DNA of 64,000 nucleotides from NCBI RefSeq assembly GCF_009730915.1, contig NC_052475.1, forward strand, positions 24,241,016 through 24,305,015, in the 5' to 3' direction. The notes beneath the pieces are model-generated. The model was not told where the DNA came from, ran no database searches, and saw nothing but the letters and a program-made list of their open reading frames with translations. The stretch is from Dioscorea cayenensis subsp. rotundata (lineage: Eukaryota; Streptophyta; Magnoliopsida; Dioscoreales; Dioscoreaceae). The translations under genes were made by a program, and so were the position numbers. Positions 22,443 to 36,761 of the stretch are shown piece after piece. How positions within the stretch are numbered: the stretch's first letter is position 1; every line of letters starts with the position of its first letter.

Positions 22443-24613
22443 TCATTCATCACTGAACTTTCTAAGCTGGTTGCCAAAACTTGTTGCTGATGATGATTCA
22501 GGAATGTCACTGTCTGCATTTGTATAAGCTGAAGTCCAAAACGCAGTCTGTTGACTTTGATCATTGATGTTAGCCTGTGTTGTACCCATGCGGGTTCTTC
22601 CGGTATTCCAGTGACTGACAGTCGACACAAATTTCTTCAGATGTCTTATGTACTCAGGGTAAAGTTCGACGTTGCAATGGCCAGCACCTTTAAGCCAGAG
22701 TGGCTCATATTTTTCTTTGCAAAGCTCCCAAAGTTGCTTCCCATGGGAGCAATCAACAACGTCATCTGCTGTACCCTATGAAAGAGCAAGACACCAACTT
22801 GCATTATCACTGTGCTACATCATCATTATTCTAAATCAAAAGTCACAAACAGAATAAGAAAATCATGTTGAGAGTATCATATCTTCCATTGTTGTTTCAC
22901 CAGCATTCAGATATCTATTTCCTTGCTTGCTTCTTGAGAATCAGTTAGCATCTTTCCACGAAAAAATTTCAGCCATTACCAATTAAGGATACTTACCATA
23001 AATTGCCACATGATCACAACAATATCAATCATTTTAGTCCAGCTTATAAACAGCATTCTCTTTCAGATGAAAGAAATATAAGCATCTCAACCATAACCAA
23101 GCCACATACATCCTGCATGTGCATCATGGTCTGTTTCTCTACAGTATTAAACACTTTTTTACCATCTACACCAAGTTCAAATCATTCAACAAATATTGGT
23201 TTCTTAGTTCTTGCATAAACACGCTTTTCCATGTCATCACAATTTTGACCAGAAGTAAAAAAGAAGCCTCCCAAACACAAGCAATTAACAAGCACAACCT
23301 AAAACATAACAAAGTCATAAATAATTCAAAAAAGACACTCTGAAGCCAAATGAAGTTACATATATACGACAAAGCGAAAAAACGACAAGAATAAAAACAT
23401 AGGAAAGTAACCAATATGAAGGAAAAGGTAACACTTACATGAATAACCAGAACAGGACAGTTCACCAAGCCAATTTTGTCGACATTCTGCATGATGAAAG
23501 AAATTGTCACCCACAAGCATTTGTTGTAAGTAAAGTGAGAAACTAAAAAACAACCTTATAAATGTCAAACCAATATGAGCGTTTGACAGGACTTAGCACT
23601 CGGAGACCAGAAAGGATGCCACTATGCAGAACCACAGCTCTTAAGTTCGGAAGACGCGAGGCAAGGTCAACAGTTGGACCACTACCGACAGATTGGCCAT
23701 ATAGAATTAGATCCTCATCTTTTGCAGCATATTGTGTCTTCACACAATCATATACTGCTTCTATGTCTGCATATGTGTTATACTCACTGGGCTGTATGGT
23801 ACACAAATGTACATTTATATCAAGCATTGGAGTAATCGCATATCCAGCAATTTCACTGACAATGTTCAAAATAATATGGAAATCATGACCAACATAAGGA
23901 GCAAGTTATGTATCCAACCTTGCCAGTAGATTGCCCGTATCCAGAATAGTCATACCTGAAACATAGGCAATAAAAACTTGAGTCTATGAGGTAAACAACC
24001 AATCAAAGCAAATGTATGGATAAAGCTTTCTTATTCTTTTAAATCTTCTGCTTTCCCTCAACGCATACAAAGCATAAGCTACATTCTTAATTGCAACATT
24101 GATGAATTGATTCACGGAAAAATAAATCAATTGAAGCAAAAAGGTTGATATCATACATCCATACGTTGCGATCATTCCCCAAATTCTCCATACACGAGAA
24201 AGATCCAAACTTTCAAGCCAAATTAACAAGAAATATGTAAAAGGAATTCAGAGAAGGCAAGCAAAATTAAATTTTGAAATCAAATTTAGGACGTACGCCA
24301 TGATATTAACACGGAGGTGTGCACTAAGCTCAATGAAGAGGTCAAACATCTGGCCGATATCCGCAGCGTTGCCATGAGAGTAGAGCAACGTACCCTTAGC
24401 CCTATTGTTCTTTAAATATACCGCAATGATCTCGCTCCCCCGGCGTGTCGGTAGCCTCAGCACCTCAATTCCGTCCACCTTCCTCACAATCACTGACGAG
24501 ATCTCCGGAATTACCAGCTTCCCGCTTTGCTCATCGGTAACCACATGGTACGACGGAGGGGTCGGAGGGAAGAACGCGAACTTCGCTGCTATCGACGATG
24601 TCACCCCACCCAT
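22443..24613 (-). CDS. Alpha/beta hydrolase, ABHD17-like
   Basis: Five exons on the minus strand: 24613-24297, 23955-23919, 23791-23555, 23486-23439, 22775-22443; all phases fit and give 323 aa. It starts [17 protein letters not shown], the conserved start of the plant ABHD17 family. The oxyanion region is [11 protein letters not shown]. The catalytic Ser is in YGQSVGSGP, the acid in GTADDVVD and the His in GAGHCN. In animals ABHD17 enzymes are depalmitoylases; the substrate in plants is not shown here. The MGG start could allow N-myristoylation (inference). The Ser/Gln-rich C-terminus is variable. Exon 2 is only 37 bases. Confidence 0.9.
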
Positions 24614-25577
24614 CTCCCTCGATCACCGCTTCGATTCATAGATCTTTGTTTCCCCTTCGAGTTTCTCTCGCGTGAGGTTTTAGAGAGAGAGAAAAATAGA
24701 GGATGGAGAGAGAAGAGGAACTCGGTGGAGCCGTCGTTAATGGCGGAGATGTCTAGAATGTATTGTATTGAAATATCCAGGATCCACCGTAGAATTGCAT
24801 CGAGATCAGTAACCAAAGTGGATCTCGAGGTTCTTTTGCGGTTGAGATAATGGATGTGACGTAGCTCTCTTACATCAAGAGAAATCTGTGGGCCCGACAT
24901 GGGGCCCAAAGAGAAACGGTTTCTGAAATAAAAATATTAAAAAAAATTATATTATTGAAATATTTAAAAAAATAAAAATATAAAAGAAGATAAAGTGAAG
25001 ATACCTCATTACCTCCGGGAGAGCCAGAACAAGCTTCTCCTTTATCCTTTTCTATTTTTTATTAATTCATAAATTGTTAAAAATAAATAATTATTTTTCT
25101 AATTTGGGAGTATATGACTTTGCATGAAATTTTTTATAGGATCTATTACAGTCCCATGAATCAACTTAAATGAGGTTTATCTTTAATTAATTAATAGTTT
25201 CTTAGATTTTTAAATTAAAAAGACCAAAGTATTAACCACTAATAACCAGTTGTGCTCTACCAGTAAGTCTACCTTCATAATTATAGCAATGCCATAACTG
25301 GATATATGCATATAAAGTAAGCGGTATAAATGAACAAGAGTCACAAGTTTCCAATATAAAAAAGAGAATGAACTTGTTTCCTATATATAACTATATATAT
25401 TTTCCTTGTTTACTAAAACCCTAATGGAGAGCACCAAGGGACATTCTTTGGAAATTTCCTACAAAAATAATAGACAAGCCTATGAGTGTGCTAAAAGTCA
25501 CAAAAAATTGATGTTTAATCTTTTGTTAAATTATTAAGTAATTTTAACAATCTCCAAGGAACTTCCTAAACTGAGGT
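24614..25577. other. 5' flank of the hydrolase gene and intergenic DNA
   Basis: GA-rich 5' leader sequence lies near 24680-24720, then AT-rich DNA. No further gene seen. Confidence 0.4.
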
Positions 25578-26453
25578 AGTGTTTGGATGGGGGTAATGGT
25601 TCCCCCCTTGTGGGAACCATTACCCATTCCCATGTTTGGCCAATTTTTTAGGGTGGTAATCATTACCCATGGGGGGTTACCATTAACCCCCCAAGGGTAA
25701 TGATCCATTCCCCCCAATTTGGGGGGAATGAAAATTGATTGAGGGTAATGGGTATAAAATACCCATTTTACCCCTACACTATATATTAATATATTAAATA
25801 AATATAAATATATTAAATATTAAAGTAATTAATATTTAAATATAATAATCATATAATTATATTAAATAAATAAATATATTTAATATAAATGTATTAATAT
25901 TAAAATAATTAATAGTTAATTATAATAAATTTTTATTTTAAATATAAATGTATTAAATATTTAAATAATTAATATTTAATTATAAAAATTATATTAAATA
26001 AATATTTATATTTAATATAAATATATTAATATTTAAATAGTTAATAATTAATTATAATAATCATATAATAATTTTATTAAATAAATATTTATATTTAATA
26101 TAAATATATTAATATTTAAATAATGAATAATTAATTATAATAATCATATAATAATTTTATTAAATAAATATTTATTTCAAATATAAGTCATAAAATAATT
26201 AATAAGTAATTTAAATAATTACTTATAATAATTAAAATTTATTTAAAATATTTTATAAACAACAAAATTGATTTACTTATATTAAGGACATAAAAGTAAT
26301 TTTATATCATATCTTTTCATTACTTTTCCCATTCCCAATAAATTACCTCTCTAACCAAACACCTTTTTCATTACCATTCCCTACTCATTCCTTTCTCCCC
26401 TCTTTCATTACTTCATTCCCTCTCATTCCATTACGGTAATCCAAACGCACACT
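25578..26453. mobile_element. TIR element with AT-rich internal tandem repeats
   Basis: The ends are inverted: AGTGTTTGGAT at left, and AGTGTGCGTTTGGAT as the reverse complement of the right end, followed inward by GTAATGG. A perfect 14-base hairpin (25591-25604 with 25612-25625) lies near the left end. The core has about five units of roughly 60-85 bp; the last two full units (about 25996-26077 and 26078-26160) are nearly identical. No transposase. The target duplication is unclear. Confidence 0.55.
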
Positions 26454-26533
26454 GAGTGAATAAAAACAAGAGAAAGTTGACAGACAAAAGTCACAAAAAG
26501 AATTGTTTAAAATAACATATTCTCATCTTTTTA

Positions 26534-26924
26534 AGGGTAAATTTTTGATAGGGGTATCAAACCATAACCCGCTTTTATTTTTGAGGTCAAATCAACTTTG
26601 AATTAAAACTGCTATCTAATTTTAATTTCTTTGTTTCACTCAGATGATCACCGAGAGATTTCACTCATTTTTGACGATCCGATGTTATAAATTTCATCAA
26701 CATCCCGAAATAAAAATCGCTAATCGGACAGTATATTACGCCATGCATACGTCGACAGAGAATTTTCAAAGATTTATATCATCAAAAATAGCTGAACTCT
26801 CGCAGAACTCAATCTCAGAAAACAAAAAATCGAAAGTTGGGATAACCATTTTCGATTCAAATCAAGTTTGACCAAATAATAAAAAATGACCATAGTTTGG
26901 TACACTGCTTAAAAAATTAACCCC
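26534..26924. mobile_element. 391-bp MULE-like MITE
   Basis: Diverged inverted ends (GGGTAAATTTTT, GTATCAAACCATAACC, GGTCAAA against GGGTTAATTTTTT, GTACCAAACTATGGTC, GGTCAAA) lie between nearly identical 9-mers ATCTTTTTA (26525-26533) and ATCTTTTAA (26925-26933). The interior open frame is not recognisable as a transposase. Confidence 0.6.
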
Positions 26925-26933
26925 ATCTTTTAA

Positions 26934-28161
26934 CTTTGGGCTGAATACTATTGATTTTTTTAATCCATGTAAAAGGATTCAGCCAAAATTCTATCATTTT
27001 AAAAGTTTCTTTTAAAAAGTTGAGTCTGGACTAGGAATCAGAACTATCACACAGTTTTTCCTATTAGTGGAGAATATTCTAAGTTATTTAAAGTCTTATA
27101 AAAACATGACTAAATGAGCTATCAAACATTTAAAAAAGAAAAAAGAAAAAGAAAGAAAGAACCATATTTTCTGGAAGAAAAAAAAAAAGCTTAAGAAAAA
27201 AAAAATCCAAGCCCTGTTGTGTGAGAGTTGATCCCTCCATCTCTCACTAGGGAAAAAAATACTATCATTCTATCATAAAGGTATTTGATGTAATATTTAA
27301 AATTAACTAAAATTTTTGTTTTTTTTATCATAAAAAAATGCTCTAGTTAAATATATAATGACATATTTCTCTCCTTTTTTCTCTCTTCCAAAAATGGTTT
27401 ATATTAACTAATAAATTACGCTTATTTATCTTAAACAAACAATAATGCTGATTGAAAAGATTGATATATCTTTTTCTAAACTTTAATCGATGTCTTTATG
27501 CACTTATTCAAATATATATATATATATATATATTTAAAAAATGGTTCAGAGATCACTGTAACATTTATATATATTATTAAGTTTTGAAAATGCAGATTTG
27601 TGTTATAATTACTCTTGTGGATAGTCAATGTCAATACTTGTGGAAGTAAGAAATTTCCGAGTACCTAAGCAATATATTTATATTTTTCTTCATCTTGTAA
27701 AAACAAGTCTAAACATTTACTAGCTGTTTATTATTTATTATTATTTATTATATATTGTTTATTATTATTTATAAATGTGACGAGCACAATAAAAAAAACA
27801 TATGCATGTACTAAAAATTAATCGTCAAACATGTACATCTTCACTTAATGAAATAAAATTTGGGATGTAAACCCACACTACAATTGGAGATCCGTTACAC
27901 CATACTATTTATTAAATTTTTTTAATTTTCTATTTTATTTTTTTTATTTAGAAATTTAAACAAGCCTATGGCTACCATGAGAATTAAGTGAAGGAATATT
28001 AAAATGTTGACTCTGTATCATGTTTATTAACGGCAAATTTTTTTTTCTGTTACGCGCATATTGTAGATGTATAATAAATATTTATTTATTTATTTATTTA
28101 TTTAGTTAATGTATTTTGATAATAGGGCAAGTCACCCATACTCATACTTTTCCATTAATAT
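26934..28161. other. AT-rich intergenic DNA
   Basis: Contains (AT)n near 27513, ATTT/ATTA repeats near 27730 and 28080, and A-runs. No gene seen. Confidence 0.5.
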
Positions 28162-28222
28162 ACTTGAACATGTATTTTATCTATTTTATTAAAAAAAAAT
28201 TCAGTTATTTAAGTAACCGGCG

Positions 28223-30855
28223 ATGAGATTCCTCAGCAGTTCTCGCGATGGCTTCGCCGGATCTAACGATGGCTTCCGGCAGTCTCGTGGCGGTGCTCGT
28301 GGAGGGTATTCTGGTAGAGCTCGTAGGAGCTCTAGATCTTTCGTCCATCCTTCTATCTCTTCACGAAGTGCCACTCCCCCTCCTCTCAATCAGACCACCC
28401 AGAATTCCTCTGTTCTAAAAGATTCTCCTGTGAGAGATGGCATCTCCTTTGCCGAAGTAGTCCGCTCTCCTCCCTCTTCTGAACCGCTGCCTCCATCCTC
28501 ACAAGCTTCTCTGAAACGTCGGCGTTCTCCGGATTCTAGTGACAAATGCTTGAAGTGCTTGCGCTCAGGGCACAAAGCCGAGGAATGCCGACACCAACTC
28601 ACTTGTAAACGTTGCTCTGGAGTTGGTCATTTTGCTATTCGTTGCCCTCTCCGAACCCCGCCTCATCGTCCTAACTTCAAGAAGACCAGAGTGAGATCCA
28701 AACACCCTTTTCATGAAGCCTCTCCTGATCACATCTCACAGGGGAACCCCTCAGAACTCAAGCCTCTCCTTCGAATCCCCGTGCGCTCGCACCCTGCCTA
28801 CCTCCGTGTGTCTCTACCTATTACCGAAGCCATCTTGAAATCGAAGGAAGACCTGAAAAAAATGGTGGTTATCAAAGTCCTTTCCGGCAATGCCAGCACT
28901 CGCTCGCTTCACACCTCCCTCTCTCACTGCTTGGACACAAACCTCTGTGAACATATAACTCCCTTCAAAGATGACTTCATCCTCACAATGGCCACAGCTA
29001 GAGATGCAGCAATGGTGGTGAAGAGAAGCCCGATTTCTCTTAGTTCTCCTCATGGACCCCCGCCGCGATTTCTCTCTCATCGGATCGCCGACTCGGATCC
29101 CACTGTAGTCGCTGGTAACTACAACTGGATCAGAATCACTAACCTTCCTCTCCATTGTTGGAACTGGGACTCGATCGTTGAGATCCTCTGGCCAATTGGA
29201 GATCTGATATATGTGCAAAAGAAGGAACATATTACCCTGGAGCACCTGCGAACTCTGGTGAGACTCAAACCCTCGATTCACTTCCCGCTGGAAATTACGG
29301 TGGATATTGGCGTCAAAAGCTTCCTCGTCAAATTGGAGGACGACGGAGCCCACATCCTCCGGTCTAAGGTCGTCCAAGGGCCAGTGTCTCACCATCGCAC
29401 TCAATACAAGCAAGCAACCTCCTGTCACAATACCATTTATGTTCCTAAAATCGACAAGGGTAAGGATCTTCTCATCTCACCTCCCGTGGAGGCCGCCGAG
29501 CCACCGCCAGTCTTGTACTTTCCCTACCACCGCTTCCTCCCGGTGAGACCGCTGAGGCCGTCCCTGGCCTCGACCCTTCTTTGAGGATCTCTAGTGGATC
29601 TCAGGGAGACGATCTCATTCCTGCTGCTGGTCGACGACTGCTCGGAAACCTCTGAGAATCCACCCGACTTCGTGGAGATCCCCAAAGAAGACGACATACA
29701 TCGTTGCTCTAACAGGCCGACGTAACTGGGCCGGATCTTCACAGCCGTCCCCTCCGCCTTTGTGATGAGATCTCCACAATCGACTTTGGCTCCATGCAAG
29801 CGTCTCCTCTGCCTTGGGATAGCAACTCCAAAGATTCCTGCAAGCCAAAAGATTACTTAACTATGCCTCGAGATGAGATCTCAATTGATCACTCTAACCC
29901 TCGAGATCAGCTTCCTGATCATATCTCCACTAAATCTCTGGATCAGTTGCCTCGAGATGATCACTCTTCTGATTCTATCCCATCCTCTACTCTCAGGACG
30001 ACCTTGCATCGGGATAAGCATTCCCATGATCCTCCATTAGATGCTGATTTAATTCCTAAGGATCATCAACGTTCTGATATCTCTGATTCTTCACATGGGA
30101 AGGTCCCGGTGCCTCGTGATACACATCAAACTCCCTCTAACTCTATATCTGAACAGATAACACCACTTGATCCATCATTAAAGGAAAATCTCCCGACACA
30201 CCTTCAACCGCTTCCCCCGGCAATTCCAATCCCTGAGGACTACAAATGGATCTTCATTCTTGGTGGTTGGACTTTAGTGCCTTGTATCAACTCTGGGAAA
30301 TTTTACTCTCAAGACCCTTTACCCCAAAATTCTCCATTAGATATTCCCTCTAATGAAGAACTTCTAGACTGGGGTGAAGATGATAATATTCTGGAGAATG
30401 ACATGGAAGATGAGGACACTTTTCTTAATGAAGACAAACTCAATCATCTTGACTGCGAACCACCTCTAGATAATCCTGTCCCTGATGACTCTTGATTTTT
30501 GGAAAATCCTCCAAAAAATCTGCTCCCTGATCTTTTGCAACTTAGAAGGAGTGACAGACCCAAGAAGCCTTCTAGACGCTGGAATGAAGAAGCTGGATTT
30601 GTTCCTATTCCACCGCGTTCCTCAAAGAAAAAATTACTTGTCGATCCTCGTGAAGGTACGCCCACTCCTTTTAATTCAGTTTTTTCTTCTTGGACTGATG
30701 CTCAATTGCTTAATTATAGTAATTCTTGTGGCATTAATTTCTTAGGATCCCCTACTCATAAATTTAAATGCCTAGAGAAAATCCGATCTCTTGAAGCTGA
30801 AAGAGCTTCCAATTTCTCTCATATCCCTGGATCTTCCTCAAGATTCAAATCCTAG
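28223..30855 (+). pseudogene. LINE ORF1 (nucleic-acid-binding protein), broken
   Basis: The first frame (28223-29584) has a basic, Ser/Arg-rich N-terminus and two zinc knuckles (CLKCLRSGHKAEEC and CKRCSGVGHFAIRC). An RRM/DUF4283-like domain follows (IRITNLPLHCWNWDSI). The frame then breaks; acidic and Pro-rich continuations lie at 29794-30495 and 30499-30855 in another frame. ORF1 proteins coat LINE RNA. The breaks make it non-functional. Confidence 0.8.
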
Positions 30856-30871
30856 ACTTTTCCTGTTTCTC

Positions 30872-33800
30872 ATGAAAATTTTAAGTTGGAACGTTAGAGG
30901 TCTTGGCAGACCTTCTAAATGCCACTTAGTTAAAGAAGTTATTAATAATTCCCAAGCAGACATTGTTTGTATCCAAGAATCTAAAATTCAAGACCTTCAT
31001 AATCCTTTTGGAGGTTAATTGGAGGCAAGCGACTCAATTGTTTTGATTTTCTTCCGGCTTAAGGAACTACTGGAGGAATCATCCTTGCTTGGGACAACAC
31101 TCATATCCTTGGTAATTTATTTCATAAGGGTTCCTACACCATCTCTATTAGATTCTCTAATCGAACAGATAACACTATTTGGATTTGCACTAGTGTTTAT
31201 GGGCCAAATTCCCGATCTTTGAAACCTGATTTTTTTAATGAACTACGTTCACTAAAAAATCTCATAACCATTCCCTGGGTTATTTGTGGTGATTTCAACA
31301 TGATGTTCTCCTTAGAAGACAAAAACACTGGTATAACTAATCCTAGAGATATCACTATCTCCCAAAATCTTCTAAGTGAACTGGACTTGATTGATCCTCC
31401 AATTAATGGCAGAAAATTCACTTGGACTAATGGTCAAGCTAACCCTATCTGGGTTCGTCTTGATAGATTCCTCTACTCCCACAATTGGACTTCATTATAT
31501 CCTAGATCTTCCCAATTTGACCTCCCCAGATTTGGTTCGGATCATACTCCTATTTGCCTTGACTTTGGAAACCATTTTAAGCATCATCGACTTTTTAAAC
31601 TTGAAAAATTCTGGTATACCAATCCCCAACTTATCAATCTCATTCAAGACTGGTGGAGGGACTTAAATCCCAATGGTTGTGGTGCTTACATCATTTCCAA
31701 AAAACTCATCCACTTGAAATTCAAACTCCGTGCTTGGTCCTCTTCCACTTTTGGTGCTTCCAAACTGCTCAAAACCAGTCTACTTGCTGATCTTCACTCC
31801 ATCGATGTTGCTGGTGAAAGTAGACCCCTCTCTGATGATGAATCCACTCGCCTTTCCCAAATCCGCTCTGATCTCTACTCCATCTTGAATCAGGAGGAAA
31901 TTTACTGGAAGCAACGCTCTAGAATCACATGGCTTAGAGAAGGGGACTCTAACACTAATTTCTTTCACCAAGTGGCAAATAGTAGAAGGAACAAAAATCA
32001 CATTCCCCGCATTATCCATAATGGACTATAGATTGAAGGAAATGATCATATTGGTAGGATTTTTACTGATCACTTTCGCTATCTTTTTGGCACTCCCATG
32101 TCAAATCGTTTCCTTCTTGACTGGCACTCCCTCTTTGTTTTTAAGGAAAGAGTTGATCTATCTCATCTCGATTCACCCTTCACCATTGAGGAAATTAAAC
32201 GCACGGTCTTTAATCTTAACCCTGATAAAGCCCCTGGCCCCGATGGCTTTCCTATGTTCTTCTTCCAAAAGCATTGGGACCTCCGCCAAGACACAATTAT
32301 TCAACTTTGTAATGACTTTTTTGAGGGCACAATCAACTTTGAGCGTATTAACTGGATCAATATTGCACTAATCGCAAAATCTAATACACCTGGTGAGGTT
32401 GCAGATTTTAGACCCATCAGCCTTATCAACTCCACTTGCAAAATTATCTCTAAGATTCTTGCTAATAGGCTTAGTGTGGTTATCAATTTGCTGGTGGATA
32501 ACTCTCAGACTGGTTTTATCAAAGGCAGATGCATTGCGGATAATATTGTTGGAGCTCAAGAAGTCATTTTTAATTTGCAAAAACGGAAATACCTCGGTTA
32601 TATTTTCAAAGTGGATTTCGCAAAAGCGTTTGATTCCCTTGACTGGAATTTTCTCCTTGAAGTCCTTGCTGCCAGAGGATTTGGACCTAAATGGCTTTCT
32701 TGGGTTTATACCATTCTTTGCACTGCCAAGACTCAATTCATCATTAACGGTACCATACAAGGATATATCCGATGCAAAAAAGGTTTGAGGCAAGGTGATC
32801 CACTCTCTCCCTTGCTATTCGCCCTCGCCTCTGATGTCCTTAGCGCAATGTTTTATCATGCTCTAAAATCCAAGGTCCTTGTGGGTGTTCCCTTAAACCA
32901 AACTGATAACATTTGTCATCTCCAATATGCTGACAATCTTCTTATTTTTTCTGCTGGTGGACAAGAAGATCTTCAAATCATCAAACTGATTCTTTACCTT
33001 TATGAGGGATCTTCTGGTTTAGCGATCAACTTCTCGAAGAGTTGCTTGTATTCCTCTAACTACGGCTTCCAACCCCATCATTCTTCTGCCAGAATTCTTA
33101 ATTGTTTTAGAAATTGTCTCAAGATCACTTACCTAGGGGTCCCCCTCTCTAGTCGAAGACCCAGACGTATGGATTGGGCAAAACTTATTGGCATGGTTCG
33201 CATTCGACTCTCCTCTTGGAAGACAAATTATTTATCCCTTGGAGGTCGCCTAACTCTAATCAACTCTGTCCTATCTACCGTCCCAATCTATTGGATGTCG
33301 GTCTTCAAACTTCCGGTCTGGGTGATCCAGGAAATTGATAAAATTCGGCACGACTTCCTTTGGAAAGGACCCGAGCCCGAGTTCTAAAGGTTTTTAGACT
33401 CATCGCACGGAGCAGAATCACTAGACTTACCGTGATATGGGAGGTGGGTATCCCTTAACCTTCAGCAGTTCAATAACGCTCTCCTTGGAAAGTGGTGGTG
33501 GAAACTATCCGATAATCAAACTGTGGTTGGGCTAAAATCATCCAAGCTAACTACTCTATTAGAGACCCTCATGGAACTTTATTTCATTCCCCACCTAGAA
33601 ATAAATCCTTCTTTTGGGCGGGAGTGACTACCATTCTACTATCCTTTAGATCCTGCACCACGAAAATCATTTATAACGGGGTCAATACCTTTCTCTGGTT
33701 TGAACGTTGGCATAACGGGATATTACTTCAGGATTACTGGCCTACTCTATTCTCTAATTGTGCTGATCATTGGATCACCATCAGACATTTCCATCAGCTT

Positions 33801-34555
33801 CTTAATAATCCAGAATCCTTATTTCCCTCTATCCCTGCCGAATCTCTCTCTGCTCTCATTGATATTATTCCTGAGTGCTCCCATAATCAGGATGATACCC
33901 TCAGTTGGGCTCTTGAAAAAAGTGGCAATTTCACCGTCAAATCCTTTTATAAATTTCTCATTTATGGTGGGCTCTGTAGCCCACTTTACTCAAACTTCTG
34001 GAAAATTCGATGCCCCAGCAAAGTCACTCTCTTTTGCTGGTTAGCTGGAGAGGACAAAATTCTTACTCTCACAAATCTTTTCAAGAAAGGCTTCAACTTT
34101 CAAATTCCACTGATACTTGTGTCCTCTGCCACAATGCCTCTGAAAATCTTCACATCTCTTTCTCGACTGTGCTTTTACTAAGCGAATTTGGGCATTCTTT
34201 CTTCAAGTTCTAGACTCAAACTCTCTCCCCCAATCTACCCCTTCTCTGTGGTCCAAATGGATTTCCAATTTTAACCCTCAACTTCGAATCCTCTGGGATC
34301 TTATTTCCCGTGCTATCGTTTTGGAATATCTGGATCGAAAGAAACACTCGTATTTTCCAATTTAATGCTTTGCCTCACTTTAATATTATTTTTAAAGTTG
34401 CTAACATGCTTCTCTCCTGGTATTCAACAGTTGCTGATAGGCATCAACATTCACTCAATGAAACTTCGCAGAAAATTAAGCGCTCTCTCAATTTTCTTAG
34501 CGCTAGAGAATCTGATCCTGTTGCCGACCCTGCTCATGATTTAGCTCAGGAGTAG
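30872..34555 (+). pseudogene. LINE ORF2 (endonuclease, reverse transcriptase, zf-RVT), broken
   Basis: Starts at ATG 30872 with the APE-endonuclease signature MKILSWNVRGLGRPSK. The endonuclease continues in another frame (CGDFNMM, FTWTNGQ, GSDHTPI) after a shift and stops near 31016 and 31060. A TAG at 32029-32031 interrupts the linker. The RT domain (32098-33387) has PDKAPGPDGFP, KVDFAKAFDSL and LRQGDPLSPLLF. The catalytic box reads QYADN, where the family has YADD. Further breaks precede the zf-RVT domain (RCPSKVTLFCWLAGED, CVLCHNASENL) and the C-terminus ending at 34555. Confidence 0.85.
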
Positions 34556-34781
34556 TTGCTCCTTCCCTCGTTTAATCAGGCCTGAGATGCCTGTTGGTGT
34601 CTTCCGCCATTCTAGACCTCCTTACATTTCTAGTTTTTTCTTGTATTTTCCTTTTATGTTTGTTGTTCCCCTCACTTCTGGTGAGAGGATTTTACCTTTG
34701 TACTGTTGCTCCTTTTTCTTTCAATAAATTTGTGGTTTATCCACATTTACATCAAAAAAAAAAAAAACTTCAACATGTATT

Positions 34782-36761
34782 GAGAGAGTTAAATTCCTGA
34801 TCTTCTACATAAAAATTATGTTAAGGCTCAATTATTGTTGTAGTAACATACTCTCTTTTTTTACTCGTCAATTTTACCTAATTCACACTGATTAAAAAAA
34901 ATTAATTAAAATAAATTTGTAGTCTAAAATTTATAAAAATTATATTAACTTTTCAATATATATTATTTTTATTTAAAATATGTATACTTGAATATAATTT
35001 ATTAGAAGTTGTAAAAGTATATTAAATAAAATGGTAGATTTGAAAAAGTAATAGTTAATATAATGCACAAAATTTCTAAATTGATATGTAAAAAAAGAAC
35101 AAAGAAAAAAATTAAAAAAATGTGACGATTATTTTATAGGGAGAACATTTTTTTAAGGTTGTTGTTGTTTTTGGGAAAAAAGGTGATCATTTCTAAGTTT
35201 GAGGGTTGTATTTGAGTACTTATCCATATTTATATTATAAAAAAAAATCTAAGAAGATTGAAGATCGTACCAAAATTAATTATGGAGCTGAAGTGATCAG
35301 TATACATCAATAATGGATGAAAAGCCTATGTAATACAATTCAGAGAACTTTGTTTTTATCTACAAGGAAGACTTAAGGAGCTGAAGAAGACTGATAGACA
35401 GTCAGTCACAATTCTGAGTTATTTCCAGCGCTACCAAACTTCAATCTAAATGGAACGAAGGTTCAAAATCTATCACTGTCGTACAAGTTTTAACTGGCCG
35501 ACAAACTGACAGATAGGCTAAACATGTTAGCATCTTGTTCCTTTTGAACAAAGACCATGAACATCAATCATGTAGCCAACTTATATTGGATGAGCTTTGA
35601 AGTCTAAAGAGGGCTCATGGCTTGTTTCTGATCACTAGTTTCCAGTCTCAGGTATCTGAGTTGATGATTTCTTTGACTGAACTTTTTCTCTTTGAGACTC
35701 TCTATCAGTAAACCTTCACTCCAATTTGATGCTATTGATTCTTGATTTAGATTATTCATGCATGATGTTCTTTAAACTAAAGTCCTAGTTTCTCATCTCA
35801 GGATTGATGCTCACTTAATTTTAAAAATTCGAGGAAAAAGTTGGTCAAAAAATTTTGATAGTGAAACAATAGTTAGATAATGGAGTTTATTGATGACTAA
35901 GGCTTGGCCACATGCAAGTGTTGGGAACCTACATGATTGACCCAAGTCAAGGCATCTCAATGAGAAAAGTTAATTTTAAATATTAAAATATTTAACTTTT
36001 ATTAATATTATTAACTCAAATTTTTTTCAGCTCAAATAAACATCTCTCTTCCAAATCTTATTCCCTAAATTAACCAAACATCTCTTTAATTAACATATGA
36101 AATGGTTTTATTTTTCTTTGAGACAGAAAGTGATTATACTTGATCTACAAATAATTGACAGACAAAAACTGTTTATGTCTAGAGGACAACTACTTAAGTA
36201 GTATTCATTGTTTATGTCTAGATTAATTAGAGTTCTAGAGTATAACTTAACAAGAGTAATAAAGGAATTAATCAAGTCTGCAAATCATTAACTTTTCAAA
36301 AAAAGCCTCGTCTTGATCTAAAAATCATTCGAAGCTTATTTCAAAAGAATCATTCGAAGCTTCATATGATTCTAAAGTATCAAAACACAAAGACAAGACT
36401 CCATGCTTATCATTAACATGATATAAAATAAAGAAAAGAAAAATATATATACAAATTGAAGGTGAACCGTACCAGATTTTTACAAAAACCTTGGACTGTC
36501 TATATATCTTCGATAGACTAAATCACATATTGAATGATATGTGTCACAAATGGAAGTGCATGATATGAAAAGTGACAGATGGCATTACATTAGCACCTCA
36601 TGTTGCTCATTTTGCCTTATTTGTCAACATGAGGAGCAACTTGGGTGGGTAAAACCTAAGTACATATATATAATCCACCTTCAATACCAATAATTTACAT
36701 CCTTAGGATGTACATCTTGATCAGCAACATCTTGTTCGTTTTTGAATCAATGTGACAAGAA
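34782..36761. other. Intergenic DNA
   Basis: AT-rich, with no gene or clear element. It forms the 3' flank of the CBP60 gene. Confidence 0.5.

Larger units (their letters stand above)
28177..34766 (+). mobile_element. Nearly full-length L1-type LINE, inactive
   Basis: About 6.6 kb with ORF1, ORF2, a 3' UTR and a poly-A tail. It is flanked by 15-base target duplications differing at one base: ACTTGAACATGTATT (28162-28176) and ACTTCAACATGTATT (34767-34781). Both ORFs have frameshifts and stops, and the RT active site is mutated, so it cannot move on its own. The 3' UTR (GAGGATTT, CAATAAATTTGTGG, TTTATCCAC) is shared with the second LINE at 39643. Confidence 0.9.

Noticed and set aside
26644-26871. 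75-codon open frame starting MITERFHSF
   Set aside because: It lies wholly inside the MULE-like MITE at 26534-26924 and shows no domain; it is element sequence, not a gene.
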